Origin: Rhodopirellula sp.
GTDB lineage: Bacteria; Planctomycetota; Planctomycetia; Pirellulales; Pirellulaceae
Direction: 5' to 3'
NCBI GenBank assembly: GCA_002690925.1
Contig: NZGD01000251.1
Span: 38,038-102,037 of the forward strand
Length of the DNA stretch: 64,000 nt
The notes under the pieces were generated by a model. It had not been told where the DNA came from. It made no database searches and saw only the letters and a program-made list of their open reading frames with translations. The position numbers were made by a program, and so were the translations under genes. Numbering within the stretch: position 1 is the stretch's first letter; the number at the start of each line of letters is the position of its first letter. Below, in pieces: positions 44,520-53,848 of this stretch.

Positions 44520-46193
44520 TCAGGAACCCAACTCCACATCAATATTGGCCTCGTCAGCAGCGTCCCTGAGTTTGGACAGTGCACGTGCTTCCAATTGCCG
44601 AATACGCTCCTTGGTGACACCCAACTCCTCACCCACCTGCTTCAAGGTCAGCGGCTCTTTACCTCGACCCAGTCCAAATCGGGCGGTGATGATTTTTTGC
44701 TCACGTTCATCCAGACGATTAAGAATCTTCGACAACTCCCGCTGTCGGGACCGCTGGACAGTTTCTTCAATATAGGGATCAAGACGCTCATCCTGACGAG
44801 CTACGAATAACTCTTCCGTTGTTGTTCTGAAGCGATCGCGATGCTTGAATTCCGTCGGAATGGTTCGGGCAAAGTTCTTCATGATCGCCCACGAGGCGTA
44901 AGTGCTAAATTTGTTCCCACGGGAATAATCGAATTTTTCCACCGCACGAATCAACGACATATTGCCGTCACTGACCAGGGAGAAGAAGTCATCCGTGCTG
45001 GCCACATGCCGCTTGGCAATCGAAACCACCAAACGGAGATTACTCTGCACGATACGATTTTTGACCAAAACCGCTGCCTCATACAGATCATCGATTCGAT
45101 CCATGATCGCAGTTTTACTGCCCACGGTATGGCTAAGACTTTCTCGAAGTCGGCTGGCGGAATGCTTCAGATAATTCATTTTCCTGAAAAGGTGATACTC
45201 CTGCTCCCGTGTCAGCAAGGCCACGTCGTAAAGAGCGGCGAGATAACTGGGTAATCCGGCAGGAACTCGTACTTTCCTTGGAGCGGTCGCTGGCTGGGGC
45301 ACCGGACCAAGATATTCCGCTTCACGTTCAAGCGACTCAAAGTCCTCGTTATAGATGTAATCGAGCGGAAGCTCGCCAATTTGCTCCAGACGCATATCCA
45401 GCAGGATCCTCTGGATACTGGTGCGTGTGCGTTTGAAACGCTTACACAGTTGGGCTACGGTTGAGCCGTGTGTGTACAGTTTGAAAATTGAGCGTTTATC
45501 ATCACCGGTCAATGCACCACGGTGATTGGGAAAGATTGCCAAGGATTGATGATCGGCATCAAAATTTTTGAGCGTGTAGCGAATAGTCTCCGGACTTCGT
45601 CTCATTTGCTCTGACAGTTGTCGAGTCACTTCAGAGAGACTGGCGCCACCTTCGACCAATTGTCGGGCGCGCTCAATCATCTCGGACTTTTCGTCTTCAC
45701 TGAGCTGACTGAAACGTTCCCCCCGTCTGATTTTGCCACGATTCTTAGCGACAAACTGATCAACGCTGCTTTGTAAAAAGCCAACGCGTTTTCGTCCACC
45801 AAACAGCAGGCGACGACTTACCAGTCCGGCATCGCGCCAACGACTGATCGTCTTGGTGGATACTTTGAACTTCTTACTGAGCTCATCTACGGTGTGTACT
45901 GGTTCCCCAACCTCGCCGACCGATAAATCAGCGGAATCGCTCAGGTCTTCGATCAGGAGCCGTAGATCATGCCTGAGATCGGCCGAAGCAATGCTGTGTC
46001 GCGTTGGTACCTCTGGCCGATAGTTCGTGATGCGGAAACAGCAGTAGTCGAACGCATAAGAGCGATCGAGCTCCACTTCACCGTACAGTTTTTCCGTGAG
46101 TGCAGCCTGTTCCACCTTCTTCGTTTTTGGCGCAAAACGAGTCAGTTGATCACGCAGTTCTCTAACTTTTTCATCTCGATAATCTTCATGCAT
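44520..46193 (-). CDS. Sigma-70-family factor with an N-terminal array of HTH-like domains
   Basis: A 557-residue sigma factor. The C-terminal part is a sigma-70 core: region 2 at about 375-450 (VQSNLRLVVSIAKRHV, LIRAVEKFDYSRGNKFSTYA) and region 4 at about 490-545 (LDEREQKIITARFGLGRG, TLKQVGEELGVTKERIRQLE). A separate region 3 is hard to see. Ahead of it lie a MerR/excisionase-like HTH (98-125, TVDELSKKFKVSTKTISRWR) and two more HTH-like segments (about 160-215 and 225-268). This is not a normal housekeeping RpoD. The extra HTH units could bind DNA at target promoters. A GGAG-containing site precedes the ATG, and its own terminator follows the stop. Confidence 0.87.
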   Translation of the reverse strand: MHEDYRDEKVRELRDQLTRFAPKTKKVEQAALTEKLYGEVELDRSYAFDYCCFRITNYRPEVPTRHSIASADLRHDLRLLIEDLSDSADLSVGEVGEPVHTVDELSKKFKVSTKTISRWRDAGLVSRRLLFGGRKRVGFLQSSVDQFVAKNRGKIRRGERFSQLSEDEKSEMIERARQLVEGGASLSEVTRQLSEQMRRSPETIRYTLKNFDADHQSLAIFPNHRGALTGDDKRSIFKLYTHGSTVAQLCKRFKRTRTSIQRILLDMRLEQIGELPLDYIYNEDFESLEREAEYLGPVPQPATAPRKVRVPAGLPSYLAALYDVALLTREQEYHLFRKMNYLKHSASRLRESLSHTVGSKTAIMDRIDDLYEAAVLVKNRIVQSNLRLVVSIAKRHVASTDDFFSLVSDGNMSLIRAVEKFDYSRGNKFSTYASWAIMKNFARTIPTEFKHRDRFRTTTEELFVARQDERLDPYIEETVQRSRQRELSKILNRLDEREQKIITARFGLGRGKEPLTLKQVGEELGVTKERIRQLEARALSKLRDAADEANIDVELGS

Positions 46194-46993
46194 CTCCGTC
46201 TCTCCCAGCGCTTGCTTCCGGTTGATCTCTCTTTCCCTGCGAACCCGGCGGATCGCTCAACCATCTGCTAATGTTGCCCGGGGATCACCCAATCCATAGG
46301 GCGATGTCCATGGGTACCTTCAGTTTGAAACTGCTTTACTGAAATCTGTTGGTCAACATCACTATCTGTTGATCAACATCACGCTAACAATCTCGAACCT
46401 GCAGCTAGACGCCCGCTCCTTGCCGACGTCTTCTGTGATGGTACGCGTAAAACAGACTCCGTGTACCACCAATAAGACCGATTGATTTCCAAAAATGTTC
46501 ACTGATTTATTGAATTCAACGCGACTGGAGCACTGCTTCGTTTTCCAATTCGCCGTTTTATCCTCAATCTTGGTAGTGCAAACTCTGGCAGGAAACCAAC
46601 TGACCAACGAAGGGGTGTAGGAAATATTGGGCCAAACGGACAATTGAATAGAAAGAATCACATGCCAAAACACGTTAAACCCAGATAGCATCGAGACTTA
46701 AAGCTATTTCCTAAAACACTCTTGGGGTAGTCACGCCGGCGAAATGTCCACCCTCTTTGTAACTTTTTCCGACACTTTGCATCATCTCGTGTCTTATTTT
46801 GCGACAAGACGATTCATCGGTGCCGACTTTGTCGATTTGGCAGACACGTCCGGCAAGCCCAGCACTGCGAGCTCGCAGTCGTGGTTTTCTAACCAGATTC
46901 CCCTGAATCAGCGTCGGCAACGCGTCGATCTAAAGAGTGGGTCACTAGACCCATATTTTTGGAAATCGCTGATCGTCCCTTGGTCATCTCGTA
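46194..46993. other. 800-base intergenic region upstream of the sigma-factor gene
   Basis: No frame here resembles a protein family; the longest are short and overlap on both strands. Apart from the direct repeat described separately I see no RNA gene or terminator. It should hold the promoters of two divergent genes. Confidence 0.5.
46344..46383. repeat. Two tandem 20-base direct repeats
   Basis: ATCTGTTGGTCAACATCACT (46344-46363) is followed at once by a copy with two changes (46364-46383). The second holds the palindrome TTGATCAA. They lie about 150 bases upstream of the sigma-factor start and could be a paired operator, perhaps for autoregulation, or simple slippage. Confidence 0.6.
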
Positions 46994-48544
46994 ATGCAGC
47001 AACACCACCCTTCACCCGCACTGGATCGACGGAAGTTCCTGATCACGGCGTCCACCGTGCTGGGGGTCGCACCGGGCTTGAGCCGAGGCGCAGATTCCAG
47101 CGGGCTACTGCTACGCACCGATGGCCAGGACTTGTATCGTATCCACATGGAAGTCGAGGTGAAGGGAAACGTCAATCTCCCTCACAATCCATCGATCTCA
47201 CGCGACAAGATTCTGAAACTGCCGATCGATAGCCAGGCATCTTTTGAATATGAAGAGCGGCTTCATCTTGCAGCGAGTACTGATGTTCCGAGCGCGGCTG
47301 ATGGCACATCGGATTCGCTAATGCCACCAAGAAGATGCATAGCAGCCGAACGGTACTATCACCGTGCCAAAGCGGAAAGCACTCTCAACGGGACGCGACA
47401 TACAGTACAGCTAAGAGACTCTGTGCGCGACACGATTGTCCGAAATGACTCGCGCCCCGAGCAGGTTTACGGGATTGAGGATTTCTTCGAACGTGACGAG
47501 CTTGAGCTTTTGCACGCTCCGATATCCAGCATGGCAATCGATCAATTGCTGCCGGAGAAGCGAATCAGAATCGGATCAAAATACACTGTCTCCGCCGATG
47601 CAATGGCCTCCATCCTCAATCTCACTACCGTGATGGCTTGTGGGGTGGAAGCGGAAGTCGTCGCGGTGAATGAAAACGAGGTAAGAATTCAGTTGCGAGG
47701 TGATGTGGATGGGGCCATCGATGGCGTGCCCACCATCATCCGGACCATTGGCAAGCTTACCTTCGACCGAAAGCTCAGCAGTTGCACCTGGCTCGCGATG
47801 GCACTTCACGAAACTCGTGAGATTGGGCGGGCGGAGCCGGGATTTGATGTAGCAGCGACGATCAAAATCCTTCGGCGACCGTTGAAGGCGACGATCGCCT
47901 TGCCGGCCGAAGTTAGAAAGATCGATGTGAGCAAACCGGCTGATGCCAATTTGCAGTTTGTATCAGTCAAAAGCGAAGAACTCGGCCTTGGTGTGCTGAT
48001 GGATCGTCGATGGCGGATGATGAAAGATCAGCCTGAGGCGGCGATGATGCGCATGGTCGAGAATGATCAAAGTATTGGCCAATGCGACATACAACCCGTG
48101 CCACGACCAACCGACGGTCAACCATGGTCACTAACGGCTTTTGAATCGAACGTTCGACTTCTTCTCGGCAATCAGTTCACTGAAATGGTCGAGTCCGACG
48201 AACGCACCACAGCATCCGGAACTCGCATCTTAAGAGCCGTTGCCAATGGCTCAGCAGAGGGGGTTCCGATAAGATGGATTTTAATGCATCTATCGGACGA
48301 GAGTGGCAAGCAAATTGTGGCTACTTTCACGATGGAGGGGGACAACATCGATGCATTTGGCAGCTCTGACATGCAGTTTGCCAGTTCAATCAGGTTCACG
48401 GAGCCCCGTTCCCAAAGCGAGCCGTCGAGAAAATCGGCTCAGAGCAGGCTGAACTCGGATGAGGAAGAGCCGAACCAGCCGCCCGACCACATGACACCAA
48501 AACACGTAGCTGACTCGATTTCGAACGCAAATTCAGTTCGCTGA
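46994..48544 (+). CDS. Tat-exported protein of unknown function
   Basis: A 516-residue protein I do not recognise. The N-terminus has a twin-arginine-like signal (LDRRKFLITASTVLGVAPGL) ending near residue 32. The rest looks beta-rich and soluble, with a C-terminal tail rich in Ser, Glu and Pro (SRLNSDEEEPNQPPDHM). The central part (GDVDGAIDGVPTIIRTIGKL, LTFDRKLSSCTWLAMALHE) recalls secreted planctomycete proteins without assigned roles. It is followed 90 bases later by another exported protein on the same strand. Confidence 0.75.
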   Translation: MQQHHPSPALDRRKFLITASTVLGVAPGLSRGADSSGLLLRTDGQDLYRIHMEVEVKGNVNLPHNPSISRDKILKLPIDSQASFEYEERLHLAASTDVPSAADGTSDSLMPPRRCIAAERYYHRAKAESTLNGTRHTVQLRDSVRDTIVRNDSRPEQVYGIEDFFERDELELLHAPISSMAIDQLLPEKRIRIGSKYTVSADAMASILNLTTVMACGVEAEVVAVNENEVRIQLRGDVDGAIDGVPTIIRTIGKLTFDRKLSSCTWLAMALHETREIGRAEPGFDVAATIKILRRPLKATIALPAEVRKIDVSKPADANLQFVSVKSEELGLGVLMDRRWRMMKDQPEAAMMRMVENDQSIGQCDIQPVPRPTDGQPWSLTAFESNVRLLLGNQFTEMVESDERTTASGTRILRAVANGSAEGVPIRWILMHLSDESGKQIVATFTMEGDNIDAFGSSDMQFASSIRFTEPRSQSEPSRKSAQSRLNSDEEEPNQPPDHMTPKHVADSISNANSVR

Positions 48545-48634
48545 GTACAATAACCAGTGAGGTTTGGGAGAACTATGCTGTCCTCCCCGACGCCTTGTTC
48601 CTAAGAAATGCAATAAGCAATAAACGGTTCTGAC

Positions 48635-49627
48635 ATGACACTTGCTACAAGAATCCAGCTCTGCTTTGCACTGTGCCTCACGAGCATCGTGCCAGCAATC
48701 GCCCAACAGGGCCAGCGTAAGGATCCTTCGACTCAGGAGCAAACACAATTCTCCCCCGGAGTCGTGACGGTAATTCCGAGTTCCATTCAGCCTGAGGAAA
48801 CGTTCGATGGACCACTGAAGTTGGAGCCATTTTTGAACAGCTATCCACAGATTGTTTTCAGCGAGGCGTCCGGTCATCCAGATTCGAAACCACACTTCGA
48901 CCCACGCACTCGCACTCTGGTGGATCGAGCCAAGGAAGTGATCTTCCGTCGCACGGTCTTCTGTTTTGAGTTTTCGTTCAAACCACTTCGACAAATTTAC
49001 ATCGATGTCCCTCGACCAGATGGACGAATGCAGCGAAAGCTGGTTTGGTACATGGTTTACCGAGTGCGTTATCGTGGTGGCGATTTCCGTCCCGCAGCAG
49101 ACAAGGTCGCTGGTCAGGACGTATTCCAACGAATGGAAACCGTTCGCGTTGACAAGCGAAAGTTCTTTCCCATGTTCTTGCTCCGCAACCAGATTGATGG
49201 CAGGCAGTACCTGGATCGCATTTTGCCAACAGCTCGTGAGAAAATCAAAGTCCGCGAACAAATCAGTGCTCCTCTGTACAACTCAGTTGAAATTTCCCGT
49301 ATCGATATTCCGTACAGCAGCGACAAATCGAGTCCCGGCGTGTGGGGAGTCGCCACTTGGGTAGATGTGGATCCCAACCTCGACTTTGTATCGGTCGAAG
49401 TGTTTGGCTTGACAAACGCATTTGAAAAAGCGGAAGGCGCTGGTCAGACCGAGTACAAGCAGAAAGCTCTACAACTGAACTTCTATCGCCCTGGTGATGC
49501 CGTCCGGCAGACTGAGGATTTGATTCGTTTTGGAGTGCCTGCCTTCGATGATCCGAAGGAGCAGAAGTACATCCTGGAACAATATGGATTAGAGGAACGT
49601 CTGGATTATCGCTGGTTATTTCGTTAG
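48635..49627 (+). CDS. Secreted protein of unknown function
   Basis: A 330-residue exported protein with a signal peptide (MTLATRIQLCFALCLTSIVPAIA, then Q). The body has several aromatic-rich beta-like segments (VFCFEFSFKPLRQIYIDVPR, WYMVYRVRYRGG, GVWGVATWVDVDPNLDFVSV) and ends EERLDYRWLFR. It has the look of a conserved planctomycete periplasmic protein, but I cannot name a function. It may be co-transcribed with the preceding Tat protein. Confidence 0.78.
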   Translation: MTLATRIQLCFALCLTSIVPAIAQQGQRKDPSTQEQTQFSPGVVTVIPSSIQPEETFDGPLKLEPFLNSYPQIVFSEASGHPDSKPHFDPRTRTLVDRAKEVIFRRTVFCFEFSFKPLRQIYIDVPRPDGRMQRKLVWYMVYRVRYRGGDFRPAADKVAGQDVFQRMETVRVDKRKFFPMFLLRNQIDGRQYLDRILPTAREKIKVREQISAPLYNSVEISRIDIPYSSDKSSPGVWGVATWVDVDPNLDFVSVEVFGLTNAFEKAEGAGQTEYKQKALQLNFYRPGDAVRQTEDLIRFGVPAFDDPKEQKYILEQYGLEERLDYRWLFR

Positions 49628-50036
49628 CGCCTGAGGGCGGCTTACTGCAAATTAACAACGATTTCTTGGTCTTCCCGCTAGACATTCACTTGTCGCGGGA
49701 TTCCACTGAGGGGTAGAAGTGGTCCGTTGACCGCGTCCCTTCAGCATCCGGAACGACACAAAATGCCCTTTTGGGCTGAGTCTCAATCCTCCGGTTAGAT
49801 GCAAATTCTTTGACCTTCGTGAGCGGATCTGGGTGTCATCGAATCGGCCATCAGAGTCGGGGGCAGTGGAGTAACTTGAAAAAGCTCCAGCCAGCGGATT
49901 GTCGACTTCTTGAGCTACCTGGCAAAAAGTAAAGAATTGCCGGGCAACATCATGATCGGGCCTTTGCCTTGGCCCGACCGGATACAGCAACACCGAATTC
50001 CCCTGATAGCTGGTCGCAAACCCTGTAGAAGCAGTC
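49628..50036. other. Intergenic region between a secreted-protein gene and obg
   Basis: No convincing gene. A hairpin at 49672-49699 pairs TCCCGC with GCGGGA and GACA with TGTC around a 6-base loop. It lies about 45 bases after the preceding stop and lacks a T-tract; it may end that transcript. The obg promoter should lie in the remainder. Confidence 0.4.
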
Positions 50037-51218
50037 ATGTTCGTTGATCGTGTGATAATTGAATTGCAAGCTGGAAAGGGTGGTGATGGCTGTTCCAGCA
50101 TGCGTCGCGAAAAATACGTCCCGCGTGGCGGTCCCGATGGTGGAAACGGGGGCGATGGAGGCAGCTTGATTCTGGAATCTCGATTGGGCGTCAACAGCCT
50201 TGCTGCGTTCGCCAATCGCCGCATGTTTCGAGCGCCAAAGGGGGCTCCTGGTCAGGGGGCATTACGGCACGGCAAGCAAGGGAAAGATCAAACGTTGCTG
50301 GTACCACCAGGCACAACGGTGATTGATGCTGAGCACGGTTTCGTCATCAAAGATTTGAAAAAGCACGGTGAACAATTTGTGATCGCTCGCGGTGGTCGAG
50401 GTGGAAAAGGCAACGCCCACTTCAAAAGCAGCACCAACCGAACTCCTCGCGAACGTCAAATCGGAGAACTCGGCGAAGTCCGTGACGTCATTCTGGAACT
50501 GAAATCCATCGCTGACGTTGGCCTGGTCGGCATGCCCAATGCAGGAAAAAGTACTCTGCTAAGTCGCATTTCAAGTGCACGACCGGAGATCGCAGATTAC
50601 CCCTTCACAACGAAACACCCCAATCTTGGAATAGTCGACGTCAGAGAAGGTAAATCGTTTGTCATGGCTGACATCCCAGGATTGATCGAAGGAGCAAGCG
50701 ATGGCGTTGGCTTGGGGCATGAGTTTCTGAGACATGTCGAACGCGCTGGACTGCTAGTGCACTTGGTAGAACCAATGCCGATCGACCGCACTGATCCCGT
50801 TCAGAATTACAAATCCATCCGCAGTGAACTTTGTGAATATGACGCATCACTCGGTGAACGAGATGAGATTATCGTAATTACCAAAAGTGAGCTTGATGGC
50901 TCTGCCGATGTTCGTGATGCATTAGCGGAAGCAACCGGCCGCAATGTCCTGTTGATCAGCTCGATGACGGGAGATGGATTACACGCCTTGATGTCCGAAA
51001 TCATGTCGCGTGTAGATCTTCGTCGCAAACGAATGATCGAAGCAGGGGAAGAAGTCACTGTCTTGCGGGAGTCGGATTTAGTCAGAACTCCGGCACAGCA
51101 GGGAAAGCGTCTACCGCCTCACCTTGCTGGTCCAACACAAGATCTTTCAGATGAGGTGCAAGCCAAAGACTTTGATGAAATTTCCCAAGAACCGAGAGCG
51201 GGTGGGGAAGAAGACTGA
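50037..51218 (+). CDS. obg: GTPase Obg/CgtA
   Basis: A 393-residue ribosome-associated GTPase acting in large-subunit assembly and stress control. The glycine-rich Obg fold (residues 1-158) is followed by the G domain: G1 [10 protein letters not shown]3 [11 protein letters not shown]5 [10 protein letters not shown]. The G4 element, normally NKxD, reads TKSE. The C-terminal extension is acidic ([22 protein letters not shown]). The stop overlaps the coaX start (TGATG), so the two are translationally coupled. Confidence 0.95.
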   Translation: MFVDRVIIELQAGKGGDGCSSMRREKYVPRGGPDGGNGGDGGSLILESRLGVNSLAAFANRRMFRAPKGAPGQGALRHGKQGKDQTLLVPPGTTVIDAEHGFVIKDLKKHGEQFVIARGGRGGKGNAHFKSSTNRTPRERQIGELGEVRDVILELKSIADVGLVGMPNAGKSTLLSRISSARPEIADYPFTTKHPNLGIVDVREGKSFVMADIPGLIEGASDGVGLGHEFLRHVERAGLLVHLVEPMPIDRTDPVQNYKSIRSELCEYDASLGERDEIIVITKSELDGSADVRDALAEATGRNVLLISSMTGDGLHALMSEIMSRVDLRRKRMIEAGEEVTVLRESDLVRTPAQQGKRLPPHLAGPTQDLSDEVQAKDFDEISQEPRAGGEED

Positions 51219-51982
51219 TGAAGGCAACGACGAACATCGCCGTTGACATCGGAAACTCCGCCATCAAGTTGGCAGTGAGTACCGCGGAAACTCTTCACGA
51301 ATACTCTCTATTACTCATCGAGAATGATTGGCAGATAGCTGCAACTCAATGGGCGCAAGACCGAAACGACGAACAGGCACTCGTGTGGCATATTGCAAGT
51401 GTTCATCCAGCGGCCGCCGAGACATTGGCAGAACATCTACGCACAATCTGTCCAGCAGCAAATGTGAACATGGTGACATGGCGGGACATCCCAATGGAAC
51501 CAAACGTGGATGAACCAGAGCGACTTGGTATCGATCGCCTTATCTCCGCTTACGCAGCGACGATTCAATCCGCCCCCCCAGTAATCATTGTTGACGCGGG
51601 TTCGGCCATCACGGTCGACCTCGTGGCGAGGGACGGCAAATTTACAGGCGGGGCGATTATGCCAGGCTTGGGCATGCAATTCGCATCACTATCCAAGGGA
51701 ACTGCGAGCCTCCCATTGCTCAGCACGCTTGATCGACAACCACAATATCCCGCGAAAAATACCCAAGATGCCATTTTTAGCGGGGTGCTCACAGCAGCCG
51801 CTGCGGCCATTGATCGCCTCATTTTCGAATACTGTAACCAAGCAAATATTGCTGAAGACGTCGTTCCGATTGTCTTGACTGGTGGAGATGCCCCAGTTGT
51901 GTCGCCTCATTTGAAGCATAATCACGAGCGAATTGACAATTTGGTTTGCCGAGGGTTACTTCATTTGCAATCATCAAACTAG
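51218..51982 (+). CDS. coaX: Type III pantothenate kinase
   Basis: A 254-residue ASKHA-fold kinase for the first step of coenzyme A synthesis. NIAVDIGNSAIKLAV is the phosphate-1 motif, ERLGIDRLISAYAA the second landmark, and VDAGSAITVDLVARDG with FTGGAIMPGLGMQFASL the pantothenate-site region. VLTGGDAPVV lies near the end. Type III enzymes use a monovalent cation and resist CoA feedback. It starts within the obg stop codon. Confidence 0.92.
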   Translation: MKATTNIAVDIGNSAIKLAVSTAETLHEYSLLLIENDWQIAATQWAQDRNDEQALVWHIASVHPAAAETLAEHLRTICPAANVNMVTWRDIPMEPNVDEPERLGIDRLISAYAATIQSAPPVIIVDAGSAITVDLVARDGKFTGGAIMPGLGMQFASLSKGTASLPLLSTLDRQPQYPAKNTQDAIFSGVLTAAAAAIDRLIFEYCNQANIAEDVVPIVLTGGDAPVVSPHLKHNHERIDNLVCRGLLHLQSSN

Positions 51983-52207
51983 GAGGGTAGGAAAGTTCTT
52001 TGAGGCTGAAAGATTCTCCGCAGCCGCTATCTTGAGACCTAAGAAAGCCTCACGCTTGTTCGTATCCAAAGGGATCAAGTCCGGTTCAACCCCTACAGCA
52101 TTATCATTATCCAGTACCACACCAGCAGCACGCTGAATTGAAGCGTGATCGAAACTTGGCGAAGCTGACACCCACTCGATATTCATACCTTCATTCATAC
52201 CTTTCAA
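51974..52207 (-). CDS. Doubtful small ORF, antisense to the coaX end
   Basis: A 77-residue frame fills the gap between coaX and the next gene on the opposite strand. Its sequence (GVVLDNDNAVGVEPDLIPLD, KREAFLGLKIAAAENLSASK) looks more protein-like than most chance frames, but I recognise no family and see no ribosome binding site. It may be a remnant or chance. Confidence 0.2.
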   Translation of the reverse strand: MKGMNEGMNIEWVSASPSFDHASIQRAAGVVLDNDNAVGVEPDLIPLDTNKREAFLGLKIAAAENLSASKNFPTLLV

Positions 52208-52219
52208 GCAGTCCCAGAA

Positions 52220-53764
52220 ATGTCGGCCACCAACATTTACGACCTATTGCCCATTCCTGAAGGCGTAAAGGAGCCTCATGCCTATCAGGTCTTTGGAATC
52301 GAAGACGGGGAACAGGATCTCACAATCATCAGTGACAAAATCCGTGAGGTAGTTGGCAACCTGAAGCGGCAAAAAGAAGGCACCAATGCCAAGCTTTGGA
52401 CCCAAGCAGCCAAGCTGGCACAGCAAGCCCGTTTGACCCTCGCAAATCCAAAAACAAAAGCCAAGCTGGATGCGCGATTTGGAATTATCGCGGATGAACC
52501 CGCAGATACTGCTAGTAGTGACCCGCTCGCCAGCATTCTGCCATCCGCTGATCCTCTTGCCGGAATGCTTCCTGCTGCAGATCCATTAGTCAGCACTGAC
52601 CCTCTTGCCGCCATCCTCCCAACCGAACCACAAAGCTCCGCAACTGTCGCATCAGATACATCGTCTACCGCTGAATCGAAAGGATCCAATGAGATACCTG
52701 CGGGCATGTTTGGCACACCTACCCACGAAACGTCCGGGACGACGGCGTCGCTTGACAGCATTCCACTGGTTGTACCTGCTCAAAAGACGGTTGGTTCCCC
52801 AGCAGGACGAAAACCCCGCCGGCGTCCCAAGCCAATCTTGGGCCTGATGATATTTGGAACTTTTGCAATCGGCATGCTGTCCATCATTGGAATCCTCATT
52901 TGGTTCATGGTGAATCGAGGTGAAGTCGCCATCACGCAATCAGACGGCTCACTCACCATCTCCACCGCAGGCAAGCAGGCAACGGCGAACAAAGGCGAAA
53001 ACAAAGAGGCTCCGCGGGGTAAAGCAACTCCTGAGCGTCTCGAACCCGATCCCGTAATGGGAACTCTCGGTCCAAGCAAAAAGACAGCAGGAAATACAGG
53101 AGGCATGACAGATCTGGAAAAAAAGATGCAGGATGATGATCTGACAAAAAGTCCTGACCCAGAGCCCGACGCACCGATGGCTGACTCCAATCCGAAACCC
53201 CCGGCAGTTCCGGAAAAGCCTGCCATCACGGCTGAGATGGTGGCCGAAGCAGACAAGCAGTTGGCTAACGTGACGATGCTGATCAAATCCGCAAAGTGGG
53301 ACGACATGAAAGCTGCGGCCGAAAAAACATCTGAGTTGCCGATGAATGACGAGCAAAAAGAGCGTGCGGCGGCATTGTACGAAGTGGCCGATCTGGCTTC
53401 CTTCTACCAAGGTGGTATCAAGAAGGCTGTGGCAGAAATCAACGTCGGCAATGACTTCGAAGTCACGAAAGACTTTCGTGTGATCGTTGTCGAAAAAGGG
53501 GATGACTTTATCGCCATCCAATTCAATGCTCGAAAAAAGACGTACCAGTTTGATGAGCTTCCCTTCTCGCTGGCCCATAAATTGGCTTCTTTCACCATAC
53601 CTGCATCTCCCACCCAAACGGCCGCAAAGTCCATTTATCAGTCCATCAGTCCCATAGCAAACGAAGAAAGTCGCAAAGAAGCACTTCAATGGCTGAGTGA
53701 CTTGGATGATGTCAGGGGTGCAGATCCAAAACGCATTTCTGAGACATTGAAACAGATGTTCTGA
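52220..53764 (+). CDS. Membrane protein of unknown function with a DPLA-repeat linker
   Basis: A 514-residue protein. The first 90 residues (YQVFGIEDGEQDLTIISDKI, LARQ-like helices, ANPKTKAKLDARFG) vaguely resemble a J-domain-like helical bundle; this is only an impression. Residues 101-134 hold four near-repeats of DPLA..LP. A Lys/Arg-rich stretch then precedes one membrane helix at about 206-231 (LGLMIFGTFAIGMLSIIGIL). The C-terminal part is a charged low-complexity region, then a helical domain. Topology is probably N-terminus in the cytoplasm. I recognise no function; the build is typical of planctomycete-specific proteins. Confidence 0.75.
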   Translation: MSATNIYDLLPIPEGVKEPHAYQVFGIEDGEQDLTIISDKIREVVGNLKRQKEGTNAKLWTQAAKLAQQARLTLANPKTKAKLDARFGIIADEPADTASSDPLASILPSADPLAGMLPAADPLVSTDPLAAILPTEPQSSATVASDTSSTAESKGSNEIPAGMFGTPTHETSGTTASLDSIPLVVPAQKTVGSPAGRKPRRRPKPILGLMIFGTFAIGMLSIIGILIWFMVNRGEVAITQSDGSLTISTAGKQATANKGENKEAPRGKATPERLEPDPVMGTLGPSKKTAGNTGGMTDLEKKMQDDDLTKSPDPEPDAPMADSNPKPPAVPEKPAITAEMVAEADKQLANVTMLIKSAKWDDMKAAAEKTSELPMNDEQKERAAALYEVADLASFYQGGIKKAVAEINVGNDFEVTKDFRVIVVEKGDDFIAIQFNARKKTYQFDELPFSLAHKLASFTIPASPTQTAAKSIYQSISPIANEESRKEALQWLSDLDDVRGADPKRISETLKQMF

Positions 53765-53848
53765 AGATGGATAGCAATGTTGCTTTCCATCACCTAGGCT
53801 TGGCGGGAAGAATTACCATCCTCCTGGTCGAGCTCATCAGGCACCAAG

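Noticed and set aside
48533..49261. A 242-residue minus-strand frame
   Set aside because: Antisense to the secreted protein at 48635-49627, which has a signal peptide; Cys/Trp/His-rich composition is typical of a shadow frame.
49652..50224. A 190-residue minus-strand frame overlapping the start of obg
   Set aside because: It is rich in Pro, Ser and Arg, lies antisense to the well-supported Obg N-terminus and matches no family.
52949..53689. A 246-residue minus-strand frame rich in Phe, Cys and His
   Set aside because: Antisense to the membrane-protein gene; composition is that of a reversed Lys/Glu-rich coding region.
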